Shown: positions 23,392 to 36,510, numbered from the stretch's first letter. The stretch: DNA of 64,000 bases from Cryptomeria japonica (GCF_030272615.1 NC_081407.1:97137897-97201896); one strand, 5' to 3'. The notes: generated from the sequence alone by a model not told the origin. Made by a program: numbers and translations.

Positions 23392-23711
23392 CACTAAGGG
23401 ATATGACATTATTGAGTCTAAGTTAACATATTATAGCCTGTCACATGGTGAACCTAGAAAGAAGTTGAAAGAATTTTGATCCAAAAGGATTTATTAGTCA
23501 AGCAAAGAGATCCCAAAGATTATGCTCATACAAGCATGTGCCATTTGAACATGATGACATTGATCAAAATTTGGATTCTGTTTTCTTAAATCTCATGACA
23601 AGTCAGAAGCAATGTTTCAAAGTTTCAAGCGATATTTTCTGCCTCCAAAAATGTCCGCTAAAATGGAAGGGTCATTGTCATTTTTTGCAAATTTCTAATT
23701 TTCAGTTGGAA
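23392..23711 (+). pseudogene. Unrecognised broken gene, second coding block
   Basis: Continues the block interrupted at 7059. After splicing at 7052/7053 the reading is ...SSYH, a TAA that could be a mutated CAA, then GYDIIESKLTYYSLSHGE. One extra T near 23478 shifts the frame; beyond it FDPKGFISQAKRSQRLC continues with no stop to the next donor. It contains several Cys residues but no pattern I can assign. Function unknown. Confidence 0.45.
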
Positions 23712-23809
23712 GTTAGGTAAAGTGAAATCCTTTTTTCTTTGTTACGGGGGCCAAGACTGTTGAAATTTTGTTACTTTATTCACGTCTCTTTCATACTGTA
23801 ATTCTTCAG
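23712..23809 (+). other. Putative 98-base intron of the broken gene
   Basis: GTTAGG at 23712 as donor and CTGTAATTCTTCAG as acceptor keep the frame (QLE joined to AMKKLE). GTAAAG at 23717 is a stronger-looking donor but would break the frame. The middle is T-rich. Confidence 0.4.
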
Positions 23810-25480
23810 GCCATGAAGAAATTAGAAGCATGTGATAAAGTCACCAAGGCCGAAGAAAGGAAGAAAAACCATAACCTAGCAGGTTTTGATGCTTTCTCAA
23901 ATATTGAGGATCCTATTACCATAATGAATGAGAAAATTTCTCATATAGATGAGACAATTGAGGGAGTACCATCATATATTTTCAAAAGAGATTCTTACAG
24001 GCCAATGGGGAGAACCATTTAGGTTTTAACTCCTCTCATGCATCTATCCCCACAACTTAGCTCTATAATACAGAGTGATACTAAAGAAACATCTGAACAA
24101 AATAAAGGCCACATTCCAGAAGCCAATTCTGAACAAGATAGAATGATTGTGGTAGAGCCTCCCTCAATTGATGAAAGACATGATATTAGGCAACTGGCTT
24201 GCAAAAAATTAATTTTAGATGATGAGTTTATTCGTACTCCATAATTCAAGTCATTTTTATACAAATATAGAGGAAAGTTACTGAGACAAGAGGTTAATGA
24301 AATTACTTTTGAGAAAGAAGATGACCTATTAGAGAAGCTCTAGGAGGATGTAGATATAGAGATGAATACCATGAACCCTACTAAAGGAAGACAACTCCTA
24401 CAATAATTTGATGTTATTGTTGTACCTGGATGGGACATGAGTTCTGCCATTGTATTCAATAGCTTTGTAAGGGATCTAGACATAAAAAGGAAAATGCTAC
24501 CTGAAGATGTAGACAAAATATACTCTAGCTCTGGTTTTGATTCAGACAAGAAGAACTTATTACAATGGGCACTGTACCCAAAAAAATAAAATGCCTACTC
24601 TTATAGACAAAAATAAGGTCTTCAGTCATATTATGATGCAAAGAGATGGAGAAACTGATCCCATTATCACTGCAGACCTGAACAACAATGTTGCAAAGTT
24701 CAATAAAGCACAAATACAACAGCTAATCAATGAAAGAGATGATTATAAAGCTAAGTATGAAAAATCAAAAGATGAAAGGTTGCAACTGGAGGATAGGTTA
24801 AAATCAATCACTGAGGAAGGAGAGTCCTCATTTGATAGTGATCAATGAGTTGTTTTGGTGTTACATGATACAATCTATTGGATGATAGGAGTACACGAGT
24901 TTAAGAAGATGCTAAAAGAAAAAGGGAAACAAGCAAATAAAGTTGTTTATGATATGATGTATGAGCTTGTTATGCATCAATTCAATTCAATGATTCTCTA
25001 TTCTAAAAATGATTGGAATACATATGCAGGCACCTTTAAAGCTCTTAAGGAAGATAGAAGGCTTAGTGACAAGATGAAAGAAAAAATGAAGGAATTAAAA
25101 GATCAAGAATCTTCAGATAATTGTAAAAAGATAAAAAAATCTACTCGCTAAACACCAAGAATTTCAGGAAGAGCTTGTGGAAGATATGGAACGCCTAGAC
25201 AAAGAAGATAAAGAGAGCCTCCTGATCATTTTGCATGGAGATGATGGTTCATTAATTCCATTGGACAGGTGGAGGGATATGTTGGTGAAAGAGTTACCTT
25301 GAGCCTTGGAGAAAATCAATGATGAAGTGCATATACTGGACAACACGAAGATCATCATGGATGGGTGGTATATGAAGGAATATGTCATGAGGAACTTCAT
25401 CACCAATATTGATACCTACAAGGAGCAAGATTATATGGAGCATTTGGGAGTTGCAAATCTTTTCTTATTAGAGGGATAAA
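23810..25480 (+). pseudogene. Unrecognised broken gene, C-terminal block with coiled coil
   Basis: Starts AMKKLEACDKVTKAEERKK and runs with several in-frame stops (24020, 24242, 24342, 24404 and others) and at least two frame changes, near 24590 and 25145. The stretch INERDDYKAKYEKSKDERLQ and a later Lys and Glu-rich stretch (KMKEKMKELKDQ) look like coiled coils. It ends near 25478 after MEHLGVANLFLLEG. Together with the earlier blocks it would be a protein of roughly 1000 residues with a basic N-terminus. I do not recognise the family. Confidence 0.45.
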
Positions 25481-25932
25481 GACAATGTTATTTCTTAACA
25501 ACTTTGTAATTAAGATATGCTTTTTCATCTTATGACATGTTGTTTCAAACTAAGTGGTTATTCCTTATAAAAGGAAGTATGTTTGTTTTTTAGATCATCA
25601 TGAAAAAAATCTTCTGAATACCAACAATCTATAAAAAAAACTTATCTTTTCTTTATATTGTGTAAGAAATGTAATTGAGTTCCTTTAATATTTAGTTTTA
25701 CTTTTTAATCTTGGTTACAGTAATCAAAGACTTGGATATTTTCTATACATTGTGATTATCTTATTATTTTAGTCTATTATATCAAAGATATTTTAGATTG
25801 ATAAAATAATTCTTTATCTTTGGATGATTGTTGTGTTTGGTTCTTTCAAGGAAAGATTAAATACATGCAGAATGGTCATCGTAATAAATACAAATCATTG
25901 AGTATAAGAAATGAAACAGTTGACGAACTCAT
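25481..25932. other. AT-rich spacer downstream of the broken gene
   Basis: Could be its 3' untranslated region. No repeat or gene seen. Its sequence continues after the solo LTR at 27222. Confidence 0.4.
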
Positions 25933-27221
25933 TGTAGACAGTTAAATTAATTTAACCCTCTTACATAATTAATTAATTTAATTGGGTTAGCCTTTATTCT
26001 TCTTAATATTAATTAAATTAAATTAATTTAATAATGTCACTATAGTCCATATAATTGATTTATTTAATAAGTCAATTTTCCCTTTTTCTTCTAAAGCACT
26101 AAAAAATTAATTCTTCTTAATCCCTCCTTTAATTAATTAATTTCAATTAATTAATTAATCTGTGTGATTTTCCTACAAATCACCTTTTTCTAATCTATCA
26201 TTAGTATAATTAATTTTTCTAGAAACCCTCATAAACCTACTTAACATTATTCTTCAATTTTTAATTACCACCATTCATTCTCTCTCCTAGTCAAATCCTC
26301 CTAGAAATCCCACTTGCTCCTAATCCTCACCTCTCTTCTAAATAGTCACCTTAATCCCTTGTTAAAGGCTAATCTCTATGATTAGACACAAAAGTCAACT
26401 ATAGCCATTTATGTCTAAATCCTCTTGTCCCCCTCCTCACCTTCCATCTTAAATGCTCCATTTTTGGATGAATGTGATATTTTCAAAATCTCACATTCTC
26501 CCATGTTTCTCATCTTCCCAAGGAATTTTAAAATTCCTTTTCCCTTTTCCAATCTCCATGCACACAATATCTTGGGATTTTTTAATTCCATGTGCATCCC
26601 CAAGGAATTTTAATCCCTTTTATCCTTCCTAGGTGCATTGGGAACTCTTCCCCATGTACCTTGAGGAGGGTGGAGACAAGAAATTCCTTTATGACAGATC
26701 TCTTGATCTCCACTCCTCTTGTCATGTCATTCTCCCTTGATCCATGTGATCTCTTCCTCTCAATCCTAGCCCTCCGTTGCCTTTCAATATTGACCATCCA
26801 TTTTTCTCCATCCAACTATATAAATTGGGGTCTCCATCCCCTCATTTGACATCTCCAATCTTAATAAATTTATGCTGCCATCTTGAGTCCAAAAATCCAT
26901 TCAAGAGCTTACACTATAGTCAAATTTCCTACATATCCATACTTAGCCACTTTCATCCCACTTGAGCATCAATCATACACATATCAATCCAATCATTGAT
27001 CCATTTGTTGTGCACATTGGAGAGCCATCCACATAAATCCATTGAGCTAATCAAATCAGGTTGGAGAAGGGGTGCTACTTCAACCTCACCAAAAGCTCAA
27101 TCCAAGGAAGTAGGTGAAATTTGGGGAATGTATAATGGTTATTCATTCTTTTTAGTATTTATTCTTTGTGTTTTTGATATCTCTAACCATTACGTATTCC
27201 TTAGATTTTTCCCTTGCTTCA
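25933..27221 (+). mobile_element. Solo LTR of the element A family (1289 bases)
   Basis: Begins TGTAGACAGTTAAATTAATT and ends CCCTTGCTTCA, flanked by the 5-base duplication CTCAT at 25928-25932 and 27222-27226. The first 700 bases match the LTR at 4003. No primer site follows and no purine tract precedes it, so it is a solo LTR left by recombination between two LTRs. Confidence 0.85.
26817..26824 (+). promoter_or_regulatory. TATA box of the solo LTR
   Basis: TATATAAA followed by TTGGGG about 400 bases before the LTR end, a spacing like that in B. Confidence 0.55.
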
Positions 27222-28257
27222 CTCATATTAGGTGCGAGGGTAAAAATTGTCTAATAGGAAAACATAAGGAATATCATAAGGAACCAACTTGACTATACAC
27301 CCAATAGTAATAAGGCACAAATCTCTTTCATTATTTTCATTTTGTATATGTTATTTAGTTTACTTTAGAGGCCAAAGTTATACATAGTTTAACTTGATAA
27401 ATATGCTATAATTCATTTGAGATAAACCTGTCTAGGTATTAGCAGAGCCTAAAGTCTAGGGGTTAGTAACCATACTTGGTTCAATGCATTAGTTGGTCAA
27501 TACTGATTGTTGAACTCAACCAAAGAACTTGGCCTATTCTTAGAATTTAACAAAACTTGCAGTTTTGAGATCCAACACTACCCCTATCAACATTTGAAAG
27601 AGGCCGAACAACCATGAAGGGGAGTCATTGCTCCATGACAACCTTGGAAGCCCTGGATTGAGGTGCTAGGAGAATATTTAATGGAGTAGATGAAAAACCA
27701 ATATTAATCCCATCAGAGAACAAGCTAGACCCTATCGGCCTTGAAGTAGACCAATCCTTCTATGTTGATGCCCCAATTGAAGGTCCAGAGAGACAATGAT
27801 AGACTACATCAAAACTCCCTCGATCAACAATATCGATTCATGTGGTGGCTGCATTGGAACATCCCAAGTTTGAAGTAGGAAACAAAATCATGGCAAGAGC
27901 GATGGTGGGCGGATTAGGGGCATCATTGGAAGAAGCCCTAACTGCAGAAGAATTTTGTAGAGGCGACATCAGATCTTAGATTTCAATTTAATTTCATTAA
28001 TTATTATTCATGTATCTCCATCTCTACTATTTAATTTATGTTAATATCCATAGCATTGTAAATTGTAACCTTATACAATTCACACCTCATATTTTTGCTC
28101 CTAGTTTAGGGTGTCTCATCCTTATCCCCCTAGGCCTGTTTTAGCCCCTTTTTATTCCAAATTTGATGTTACTTGACTACACAACTGAGTGGACATCATC
28201 CCAGGGCTATGCCTCATTTGTTGGTCGGTTTGTCCCATTTTTGAAGGATAAGGGTTT
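27222..28257. other. Unclassified DNA with a possible decayed coding remnant
   Basis: From about 27605 to 27978 one plus frame keeps a protein-like composition (EKPILIPSENKLDPIGLEVD and KIMARAMVGGLGASLEEALT) with three stops. I cannot assign it. The rest is AT-rich and featureless. Copia homology begins abruptly at 28258. Confidence 0.35.
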
Positions 28258-28986
28258 GTGACCGGTTGCAAATTATCAAAAGAGGATGACTCAACGCTAG
28301 TGAATGAGAAGGAATACCGATCAATGACTGGTAAGTTGCACTATGAAGTACATAGCAAACTAGACATTGCACATGCAGTGGGCATTACTGCACGGTTCCA
28401 GAAAAGTCCAAGAGAATCCCACTTGGTAGCAGTCAAGCGGATTCTTAGATATCTGAAGGGAACTATTGACTATGGATTGTGGTATGCATACAGTAATGAT
28501 TTCAACCTCAGAGTGTTTACAGATGCTGATTGGGCTGGTAATATGGAAGACCGAAAGAGCACAACTGGTGGTGCATTATTTCTTGGTGGTAGACTGGTCT
28601 CATGAATGAGTAAGAAGCAGAGTTGTATCTCCCAGTCTACATCATAAGCAGAATATGTGGCAGCATTTATGAACTGCTCCTAGACAATTTGGATGAAGCA
28701 TGTATTAAGTGGCTTCAAAGTTCCTATATCTGAACCGGTAAGTATATTTTGTGACAACATAAGTGCAATTAATATTTCCAAGAATCCGGTTTTACATGCT
28801 AGAGCCAAGCACTTCGAGCTCAAGTATCATTTCTTGAGGGAGCAGGTTCAGAACAAAGAGGTTGTATTGGAACATGTTTCCAGTAAGGAGCAGTTAGTAG
28901 ACATATTCACCAAGCCCCTACCAAAGGCTACATTTACCTATTTAAGAGGTGAATTAGGGGTGCTGCCCCTTCAAGAGGTGAACTAA
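28258..28986 (+). pseudogene. pol: Ty1/copia pol fragment: reverse transcriptase end and RNase H
   Basis: One frame with three stops. It carries the copia signature order: SMTGKLHYEVHSK, the LRYLKGT motif, DADWAGNMEDRKSTTG of RNase H, then the final VDIFTKPLPK. The block is 5'-truncated at 28258; Gag, protease, integrase and most of reverse transcriptase are absent. Stops at 28603 (probably TGG to TGA), 28645 and 28681 (probably CAG to TAG) break it. RNase H degrades template RNA during reverse transcription. The natural end at 28984 lies 240 bases before an LTR, as expected. Confidence 0.9.
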
Positions 28987-29210
28987 AAGTGTGTGCTCCA
29001 CATTAGTTAGGTATTGCATTAATAAATCTTTTTCATGATTGGTGTGTAGAAGGATGCTACTCCTTAGGGGGGCAACATAGTGGAACATAGTTGTCTGTGC
29101 CTTCACTTTGGCATTATTGTCAAAGGGGGAGAAGATGTGAAGTGGAGAAGATATCTGTAGTATTGGGGAGAAGATGTGAAGAATAGAGATATCTTTGTAT
29201 ATTTCCATCA

Positions 29211-29227
29211 ATGCCAAAGGGGGAGAT
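29211..29227 (+). promoter_or_regulatory. Copia polypurine tract
   Basis: GCCAAAGGGGGAGAT lies against the LTR start TGTTGG. The same GCCAAAGGGGG occurs before the LTR at 33916. Confidence 0.65.
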
Positions 29228-30660
29228 TGTTGGCATGTGTGTAGAACTTGATGACATGATGATATTGTATGTTGTCATTGATGTCAATATATTGAAAAAT
29301 GTAAACCGGTATATGTGAGAACCGGTATGATATTATGAACCGGTATATGTGAAAAAGTGAAGTGGTATGTTGAAATGAGAACGGTATATGGGAAGTTTTG
29401 TATCAGGGTTTCACTTGGCATGACTACCGGTTGGTAGCCTCAACTTCAGGGTTTCCGGTTGATGCATTCCAAGCCTTTGTGATTCAACCGATGACACCAT
29501 GTGATGAGTTAGCATTGCAATAAATATCAGATCGTGTTGCCACGTTAGCCTTGTGCATGTGAAGGATTTCTTTGAGGATCTTGTATGAAGAAGATCGATC
29601 CTATCTACCTCGGGAATGTGCGAAGTCTCTGTAAATGGTGGAGAGCGTGTGATGGGTTATCAGCTTCCTGAAGCGGCAAAGAAAGAACGTTTGAAAATGT
29701 CTTGAGATCTATTCAAGACTGTTGTATTCAATGCAGTATGATTAACGGTCAGGATTGAACTGATTGAATTGTAAAACCTAAATGTTTAGGGTTTAGGGTT
29801 TATGCTACCGAACTATCTCTTTCCTATAAGGTTGATGATGTTTTTCATTTTGAAGTTGTTGGCAAATGTTATGTGTGTATCCAAGTGAGTGATACTTGAT
29901 TCTTGCTAGACTGGAGAAGTGTGGTGATACCTGCAGAGTGTGGTGATACCTGGAGAAGTGGATCTACCTTGGCATTGAGTGTTGTTATCAGATCAGTGCA
30001 TTACCTATTGACTTCTAACCATTTCAACAGTTGGAAAATCCCTTAACCGGGTAGCTTTAACAGGCTTTTGTGTAAATCCTTTAACAGGGTGACTCAATTC
30101 AACGAATTCTTAAAATCCTCTTGCGAGGTAACCTCTAACAGGGTTTTTACCTTTAACCGGGTATTTATCCATCCCCTAACCGGGTGATCCCTAGTAGGAT
30201 CAGTTCCTAGAAGAACCTATTGTAAAAGTCTTTAACCAGACTAGGCTCCTAATAAAGCGGACTTCAAAAGTGTTCAAAGAACAGCTTGTGGGTATTCATC
30301 CCCACCGTGGTTTTTCCCAGTTGGGCTTCCACGTGAAAAATCAGTGTGTCATGTGTGATGCCTTTCATGTGATGGTTTAGTGTTTTATGTCAAAGTGGTA
30401 ATGCAAGTTGATTTGATGATTTTAAGTATTTATTATGTATTGCTTGCCTGAGCTTAAGGGTGAAGTGGAAATGAGATATTAGACTGTATAGAGAGCTAAG
30501 AGTTACCAGTTTATGTCTTTCACATTCTCATTGTGTTTTACTGGTGGTGCTCTGTTTTTTACCGGTGTTACTGTTTACTTGTTGAGTGCAGTCTTTGCAG
30601 TCAAACCAGTTCAGGGAAAGTTTGTTTTGTCTGTACTGATTCACCCCCCCCCCAGTACCG
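29228..30660 (+). repeat. 3' LTR of the first copia fragment
   Basis: Starts TGTTGGCATGTGTGTAGAAC. It includes an AACCGGTATATGTGA repeat cluster (29305-29395), about seven TTTAACCGGGT-like motifs (30040-30195), and CCACCGTGGTTTTTCCC, which is shared with the other copia LTRs here. The end is unclear, near GATTCACCCCCC at 30640-30660, where it runs straight into the protease region of another copia element. Confidence 0.7.
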
Positions 30661-30689
30661 GTTTGGTACTAACTGGTCATCATATTCAT

Positions 30690-33600
30690 CACATATGACA
30701 GGTGATAAGAGTAAATTTATAAATTTGGAAAAGTATGATGGTGGTATAGTAATATTTGGTGATAACAAAGCTTGTGTAATCTGTGGTACAGGTTCTATTT
30801 CTCTTGACGGTAAACATAATACTGATGATGTGTTCTATGTTGAAGGTTTAAAGCATAATATTTTGAGTGTTGGTCAGATGATTGATAAGGGATACAACTT
30901 TCAATTCAAGAATGACAAATGTAAGATCTTGAGTAGCTCCGGAACTGAGATTGCATCAAGCACTAAGACTAAAGATAATATATTTCACCTAAATGCTGGT
31001 GGTAAAAGTTGTTTGATTGCTCAAATTGATGAAAGTTGGTTATGGCATAGAAGAATGTGCAACGTAAATTTTGATCGCATGGTTAAGATAAGATCTACTC
31101 GAGCAGTGAGAGATCTACCGAAGTTAATAAAGCCTTCTAATCCAATATGTAAGGAATGCCAATTAGGGAAGCAAACAAGAGTTACTTATAAGAGAAAATA
31201 GTATAATTCTAATGGATTATTGGATCTTGTGCATAAGTTGATTTTGTGGTCCTTCTAGAGTGAGAAGCTTGCAGGGTGACATGTATTTTATGCTGCTGAT
31301 TGATGACTATTCAAGGATGCCATGGGTTACTTTCTTAAGGGAGAAGTCTGAAGCATTGGAGAAGTTCAAGATTTTAAAAGCTATGGTAGAGACTGAGACT
31401 AGATTTAAGATTAAGTGTCTGATATCTGATAGAGGTGGAGAATTCACTTCTGGTGAGTTTAATACATATTGTGGAGAGCATGGAGTTAAGAGATGGTTAT
31501 CTACACCTAGGACACCACAACATAATGGTGTTGTAGAGAGGAAGAATAGAACAATTCAAGAAGCTGCTAGAACCATGATGATTGAAGGAAACATTCTGCA
31601 TGTGTATTGGAGAGAAGTTGTGAGTATTGCAGTATACACTCTTAACCATGTAAATATCAGAGGTGATACTGGTAAGACTCCTTATGAGTTATGGTTTGGA
31701 CATGCTCCTACTATTAGATATTTTAGAATTTTTGGAAGTAAATACTATATCAAAAGAGATGAAGATCTTGGAAAGTTTGATGCTAGATGTGATGAAGGAA
31801 TTTTTCTTGGTTATTTTGCTAGAAGTAAGGCCTACCGGTGCTATAATAAAATATTGAGAAAGATAGTTGAAATTACTATTGTGAAGGTTGATGAAGGTAA
31901 TGTAAGATAGATCAGATCTTGTGGATATGATTCTAATGATCAGGATGTCAATTTAGATAAAGGAAAGCAAGTGCAAATCCAAAATCAAGTTCAGATTAAT
32001 CCGAAAAAGTTAGAGAATGAAGGGGAAGGTGCAAATGCTTATGCAAAAGAAAGAGTTCAAGAGCTGGAAATTCAAGAAAATCCTAAAATTCCCAAGTATG
32101 TGAGGTTGAATCATTCAGAGAATTAGATCATAGGTGATAAGAATAAAGGTGTGATGACTAGGAGAAGACTTGCTGAAGAAATTTTCTTGATTTCTAAGAT
32201 TGAACCTAAAGATGTTGATGAAGCATGTAAAGATCAGAATTGGGTTAAAGTGATGGAAGAAGAACTTAATCAGATTGAAAAGAACAATACATGGAAACTT
32301 GTTCCTAGACCTAAGGATAAAAATGTAATTGGAGCTAATTGGGTATTCCAGAATAAGTTGAATGAATAGGGTGAAGTTGTTATAAACAAATCAAGACTTG
32401 TTTGTAAGGGTTATTCACAGATGGAAGGAACTGATTATGAGGAGACTTTTGCTCCTGTAGCTAGAATAGAAGATGTTAGATTATTTATTGCTTATGTTGC
32501 TCACAAAGATTTTAAGGCTTATCAGATGGATGCCAAATCAACCTTTCTTAATGGTGAGTTGGAAGAAGAAGTCTACATGGAGCAACCAAATGGATTTCAG
32601 TTGATAGATGAAAAGGACATGGTTTGCCGGTTGAAGAAAGAATTGTATGGATTGAAGAAAGCCCCTAGAGCCTAGTATGCCAGATTGGATAAGTATTTGA
32701 TGAATCTTGGACTTAATAAAGGTATCGCTAACAATAATTTGTATTTCAAGATTGATCAGAATAACATTTTTATTGTTGAAGTTTTTGTTGATATTTGCTG
32801 AAGAGATGCAGAATGAATTTGAGATGTCTATGATTGGCGAAATGAAATTCTTTTTGGGATTGCAAATTACTCAGTTGGATAAAGGAATTTTCATATCTCA
32901 GTCCAAGTATGTAAAGGAATTGTTGAAGAAATTTGGTTTGGATGACTCAAAGTCAGTTGGTACACCTATGGTGACTGGATGTAAATTGACAAAAGAAGAT
33001 GACTCTTTGAAAGCTAATTAGACCAGATATAGATCTATGATTGGTGGATTGTTGTATTTTACTAAGAATACACTTGATATTATGAATGTTGTATGTCTTG
33101 CTATATTTCAAGCTGGTCCTAAGGAATCTCATGTTACTATTGTGAAAAAAATATTCAGATATTTGAAAGGGACAGTTGATTTTGGTTTGTGGTATCTTAA
33201 GAATGATGACTTTACTTTGAGTGCTTTTATAGATGGTGATTGTGTAGGTGATATTGATGATCGAAAGAGTACTACTAGTGGTGCATTATTTTTGGGTAAG
33301 AAGTTGGTCTCTTGGGAAAGTAAGAAGCAAAATGCTATCTCTTTATCTACTGCAAAAGCTGAATACATTGTTGCTGCTAGCAATTGTACTCAATTAATTT
33401 GGATAAAGCAGATGTTGAAGGATATAGGAGTTATTTAAGATGAGCCTATTTCTATATATCGTGATAGTTCAAGTGCTATCAATATTTCAAAGAATCCGGT
33501 ATTGCATTCTAAGACAAAACATATATCAATAAAGTTTAATTTCTTGAGAGAGAAGGTGAATGAGAAAGAAGTCAGATTGGAGTATGTATTTACAAAGGAA

Positions 33601-33696
33601 CAAATTGCAGATATCTTTACGAAGCCTTTGCCTAAAGATACTTTTGAGTATCTCAGAGAGAAGTGAGGGGTGGTTGCCCCTCCTGATGAGAACTAA
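30690..33696 (+). pseudogene. pol: Second Ty1/copia pol remnant: protease end, integrase, reverse transcriptase, RNase H
   Basis: Begins inside the protease region (HMTGDKSKF), then the integrase zinc region with CKECQLGK. The integrase core has DDYSR, SDRGGEF and VERKNR. The connection region is followed by reverse transcriptase ([49 protein letters not shown]). RNase H ends the block, with IADIFTKPLPK. Frames change near 31202 and 32790, and stops are frequent. The YVDD-type catalytic motif is destroyed: VFVD runs into a stop. Domain order with integrase before reverse transcriptase defines Ty1/copia. Gag, primer site and 5' LTR are missing. The protein could not function. Confidence 0.9.
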
Positions 33697-33915
33697 GATG
33701 AATTAATTTTCATTAATCCAGTGAACTTTACAGAGATATCTTGTGATCCAAATTGATGAGTGAGGCTGCTACTCAGGGGGAGTAGTTAGTATTGGTGTTC
33801 AACGTTGTGGTACCAATGTTCTTGTAATTGTAATTGATTGTTGAGAGTTGATTCCTTTCTTTGCATTGATTATTTTTCACATTCATATGTTGTCATCAAT
33901 GCCAAAGGGGGGGAA
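33697..33915 (+). other. 3' untranslated region and polypurine tract of the second copia remnant
   Basis: Non-coding, ending GCCAAAGGGGGGGAA directly before the LTR. Confidence 0.65.
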
Positions 33916-35090
33916 TGTTGAAGATTGTTGGATAGAGTGACGTGTTGTCATTGATGTCAACATATTCCTCTGTGTGTTTCAATATTGCAATTAGATTGAG
34001 TAAGTTAGTTTAGTCTGTATGTTGCAGATAAGATGATGTGGATTAATGGGTTTTGAGATACTTATCTCTAGTTGATTCGACAGAAGTTTTAGAGGTCTGC
34101 ATGAAGAATTGATCGAGTTATGAGATCCAGTATTGCGGTTGGTTTTTCAGTTGTTTAGTGTCGACAGTATTTGGTAAATCCACGTGTAATGCTCCAAAAT
34201 TGTAATATCTTTAGTTGCAAATGTGTGGGATGTATTCTGAATGTTTATGTGTGTCCTCAGTTAAAGTGGTTCATGATTTAGAAATGCACAAGTGAATCTT
34301 TCAGGTTGATAGTCAATTGTGTTGGTGTTCTTGAGGTCTGGTAGAGAGATGATGATGATTCTAGTAATGTGAGTTGTTATGGTGTAACTCATGTTGCTTG
34401 TGAATGTTTCTAGATCATGTGCTATGCATATTGGTGCTTCGCATTGATTGTTGTACACATTATTGAATCTTTTCTGTGTCTGGTGATGTTCTTCGTGTTA
34501 TGTGACATTCATGATGTTGTAGCGTGTTGCAGGTGATCGAGGCATAATTCTTGGAGGTGTTTCATTTTTGTGGTGGTTGTTTAGGTCTATACTATTTCTT
34601 TGCCAACATTGTTTTGGTCCGCATGTAACGCTGTAGCATGAGTGATTATATTTTTGTAATATGTAACGTGTGTTGAGCCAACCTATCTTTCATAGGTTGA
34701 TTACTTGTATAAATGCATGTGATAATCAGTGTATGAGGTATGCTATGTGAGAATAATATATTAATCATCCAATAGAAGTGAAATGCGAATTTGTGCGAAG
34801 AAGTGTGGCAGAGCAAATTTGACAGTGTGCTTAGCCAGAACTGTACTCAGGCATGTTGAGATGCTATTTCATTAGTTCATGATTATCTGGATGTAATCTG
34901 AATGCTTTTGTAAGTCAGCGAGACTTCCCATAAGGCAGTGAGCCTTCCCTAAGGATTGTAGCCCTTCTAGGTTTCTTAATTGAGTAGTAAGCTCTAGGTA
35001 GTGTGCCTGAATGCATGTGCATTCCCCATTGTAATATTTCACTTGCTCCTAACAGGGTATTATCTCATTGTGGTAGGTTCCTATTAGAAT
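33916..35090 (+). repeat. 3' LTR of the second copia remnant, main part
   Basis: Starts TGTTGAAGATTGTTGGATAG, and runs to GTGGTAGGTTC near 35090. Its last 190 bases reappear at 36511-36701, displaced by a second LTR-containing insertion. GGTTC is present at both junctions, as a target duplication would be. Confidence 0.65.
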
Positions 35091-36510
35091 ATTGGTTGAT
35101 ATGTTTTCATTAATGTCAACATATAAGGAAATACTTATGAGGAAATACATATGATGAAATACATATGGGGAGATTATGAGGAAATTGTTGGATAGTGATT
35201 GGATAGAGGAATTTGTTGAATACGTTCTCTATGTTTCAGTGTTGCAGTTAGATTGAGTAAGTTGGTTTAGCCTATGTATTGCAGATGAGTGGATAAGGTT
35301 TAATGGGTTTTGAGATACTTATCTCTAGTCGATTCAGCAAAAGTTTTAGAGGTCCACATGAAGAATTGATTGAGTTATGAGATCCAGTATTGTGGTCGAT
35401 ATTTTAGTTATTTAGTATTGACAAGTTTTAGTAAATCCATGTGTAATGCTTTGGAATTGTAATATCTCTAGTTGTGGATGTGTGGGAAGGGTTTGGGATG
35501 TTGATGTGTGTCCTTAGTTCTATTGGTTCATGATTTGGATGTCCATGAGCAAATATTTCAAGTTGTCAGTCAGTTTTTTGAGTGTTCTTGAGATCCGGTA
35601 GAGAGATGATGATGATTCTAGTAATTTGAGATGTTGTGGTAGTTGTGGTGCAATTCACGTTGCTTGTGAATGTTTCTAGATCATGTGCTATGCGTATTGG
35701 TGGTCCGCATTGATTGTTGTGCGTGTTATTGAAGATTTTTTTAATCTAGTGATGTTCTTCGTGTTATGCGACATTCATGACGTGGTAGCATGTTGCGGAT
35801 GATAGAGGCATAGTTCTTGGAGGTGTTTCATATTTGTGGTGGTTGTTTAGGTCCAAACTATGTCTTAACCAACACATTCATTTTGGTCTACATGCATTAT
35901 TGTGGTGTGTGTGATTGTATCTTTATAATTTGTGATATGTGTGAGTCGACTTTGAAAGATAGGTTGATGATATGTATAAATAAGCATTGTAATCATTGTG
36001 TGAAGTATGCTATGAGCGAATAATGTAATAATCATTTAGTAGTAGAGAAGAAGTGTGGAAGAGCAGTGCATGTGATTGTGTGCTTAACCGAAACTGTACA
36101 CAGACATGTGAAGATGTGATTTTATCAGCTCATGTTTCTCCAGATGTAATCTGAATATTTTTGTAAGATAACGAGTCTTCCCGTAAGGCAATGAAACTTC
36201 CTCAGGGTTGTAGCCCTTCTTGTTTTGAGCAGTGAGCTCTAGGTAGTGTGCCTGAATGCATGCGCATTCCCCATTGTAATATTTCACTTACTCCTAATAG
36301 GGTATTATCGCATTGTGGGTAGGTTTCCACCATGGTTTTTCCCTTAACCAGGTTTTTCACTTCAAAAATCTCGGTGTTATGTGTGTTATTGATTTGGTGT
36401 TGTTTCATGCTTTAACAGTTAATTATCAGATTTGATTTGTAGTTTAAGTTGGAGTAAGTTTTTGAGCAAACTGATTCACCCCCCTCTTATTTGTTGCATT
36501 ATTGACAACA
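35091..36510 (+). repeat. Related copia LTR copy inserted in the previous LTR
   Basis: TGTTGGATAGTGATTGG at 35186 starts a near-copy of the LTR at 33916, ending ATTGACAACA at 36510. The 95 bases before it hold GAGGAAATACATATG repeats and a GGGGAGATT tract, perhaps the remnant of an element 3' end. The segment 35673-36516 recurs almost unchanged at 61330-62176. Confidence 0.65.

Noticed and set aside
29785-29810. Interstitial telomere repeat (TTTAGGG)
   Set aside because: Only two units inside a copia LTR; most likely chance.
34261-36408. Small frames within the copia LTR copies
   Set aside because: Short, in LTR DNA, and repeated only through the LTR duplication.
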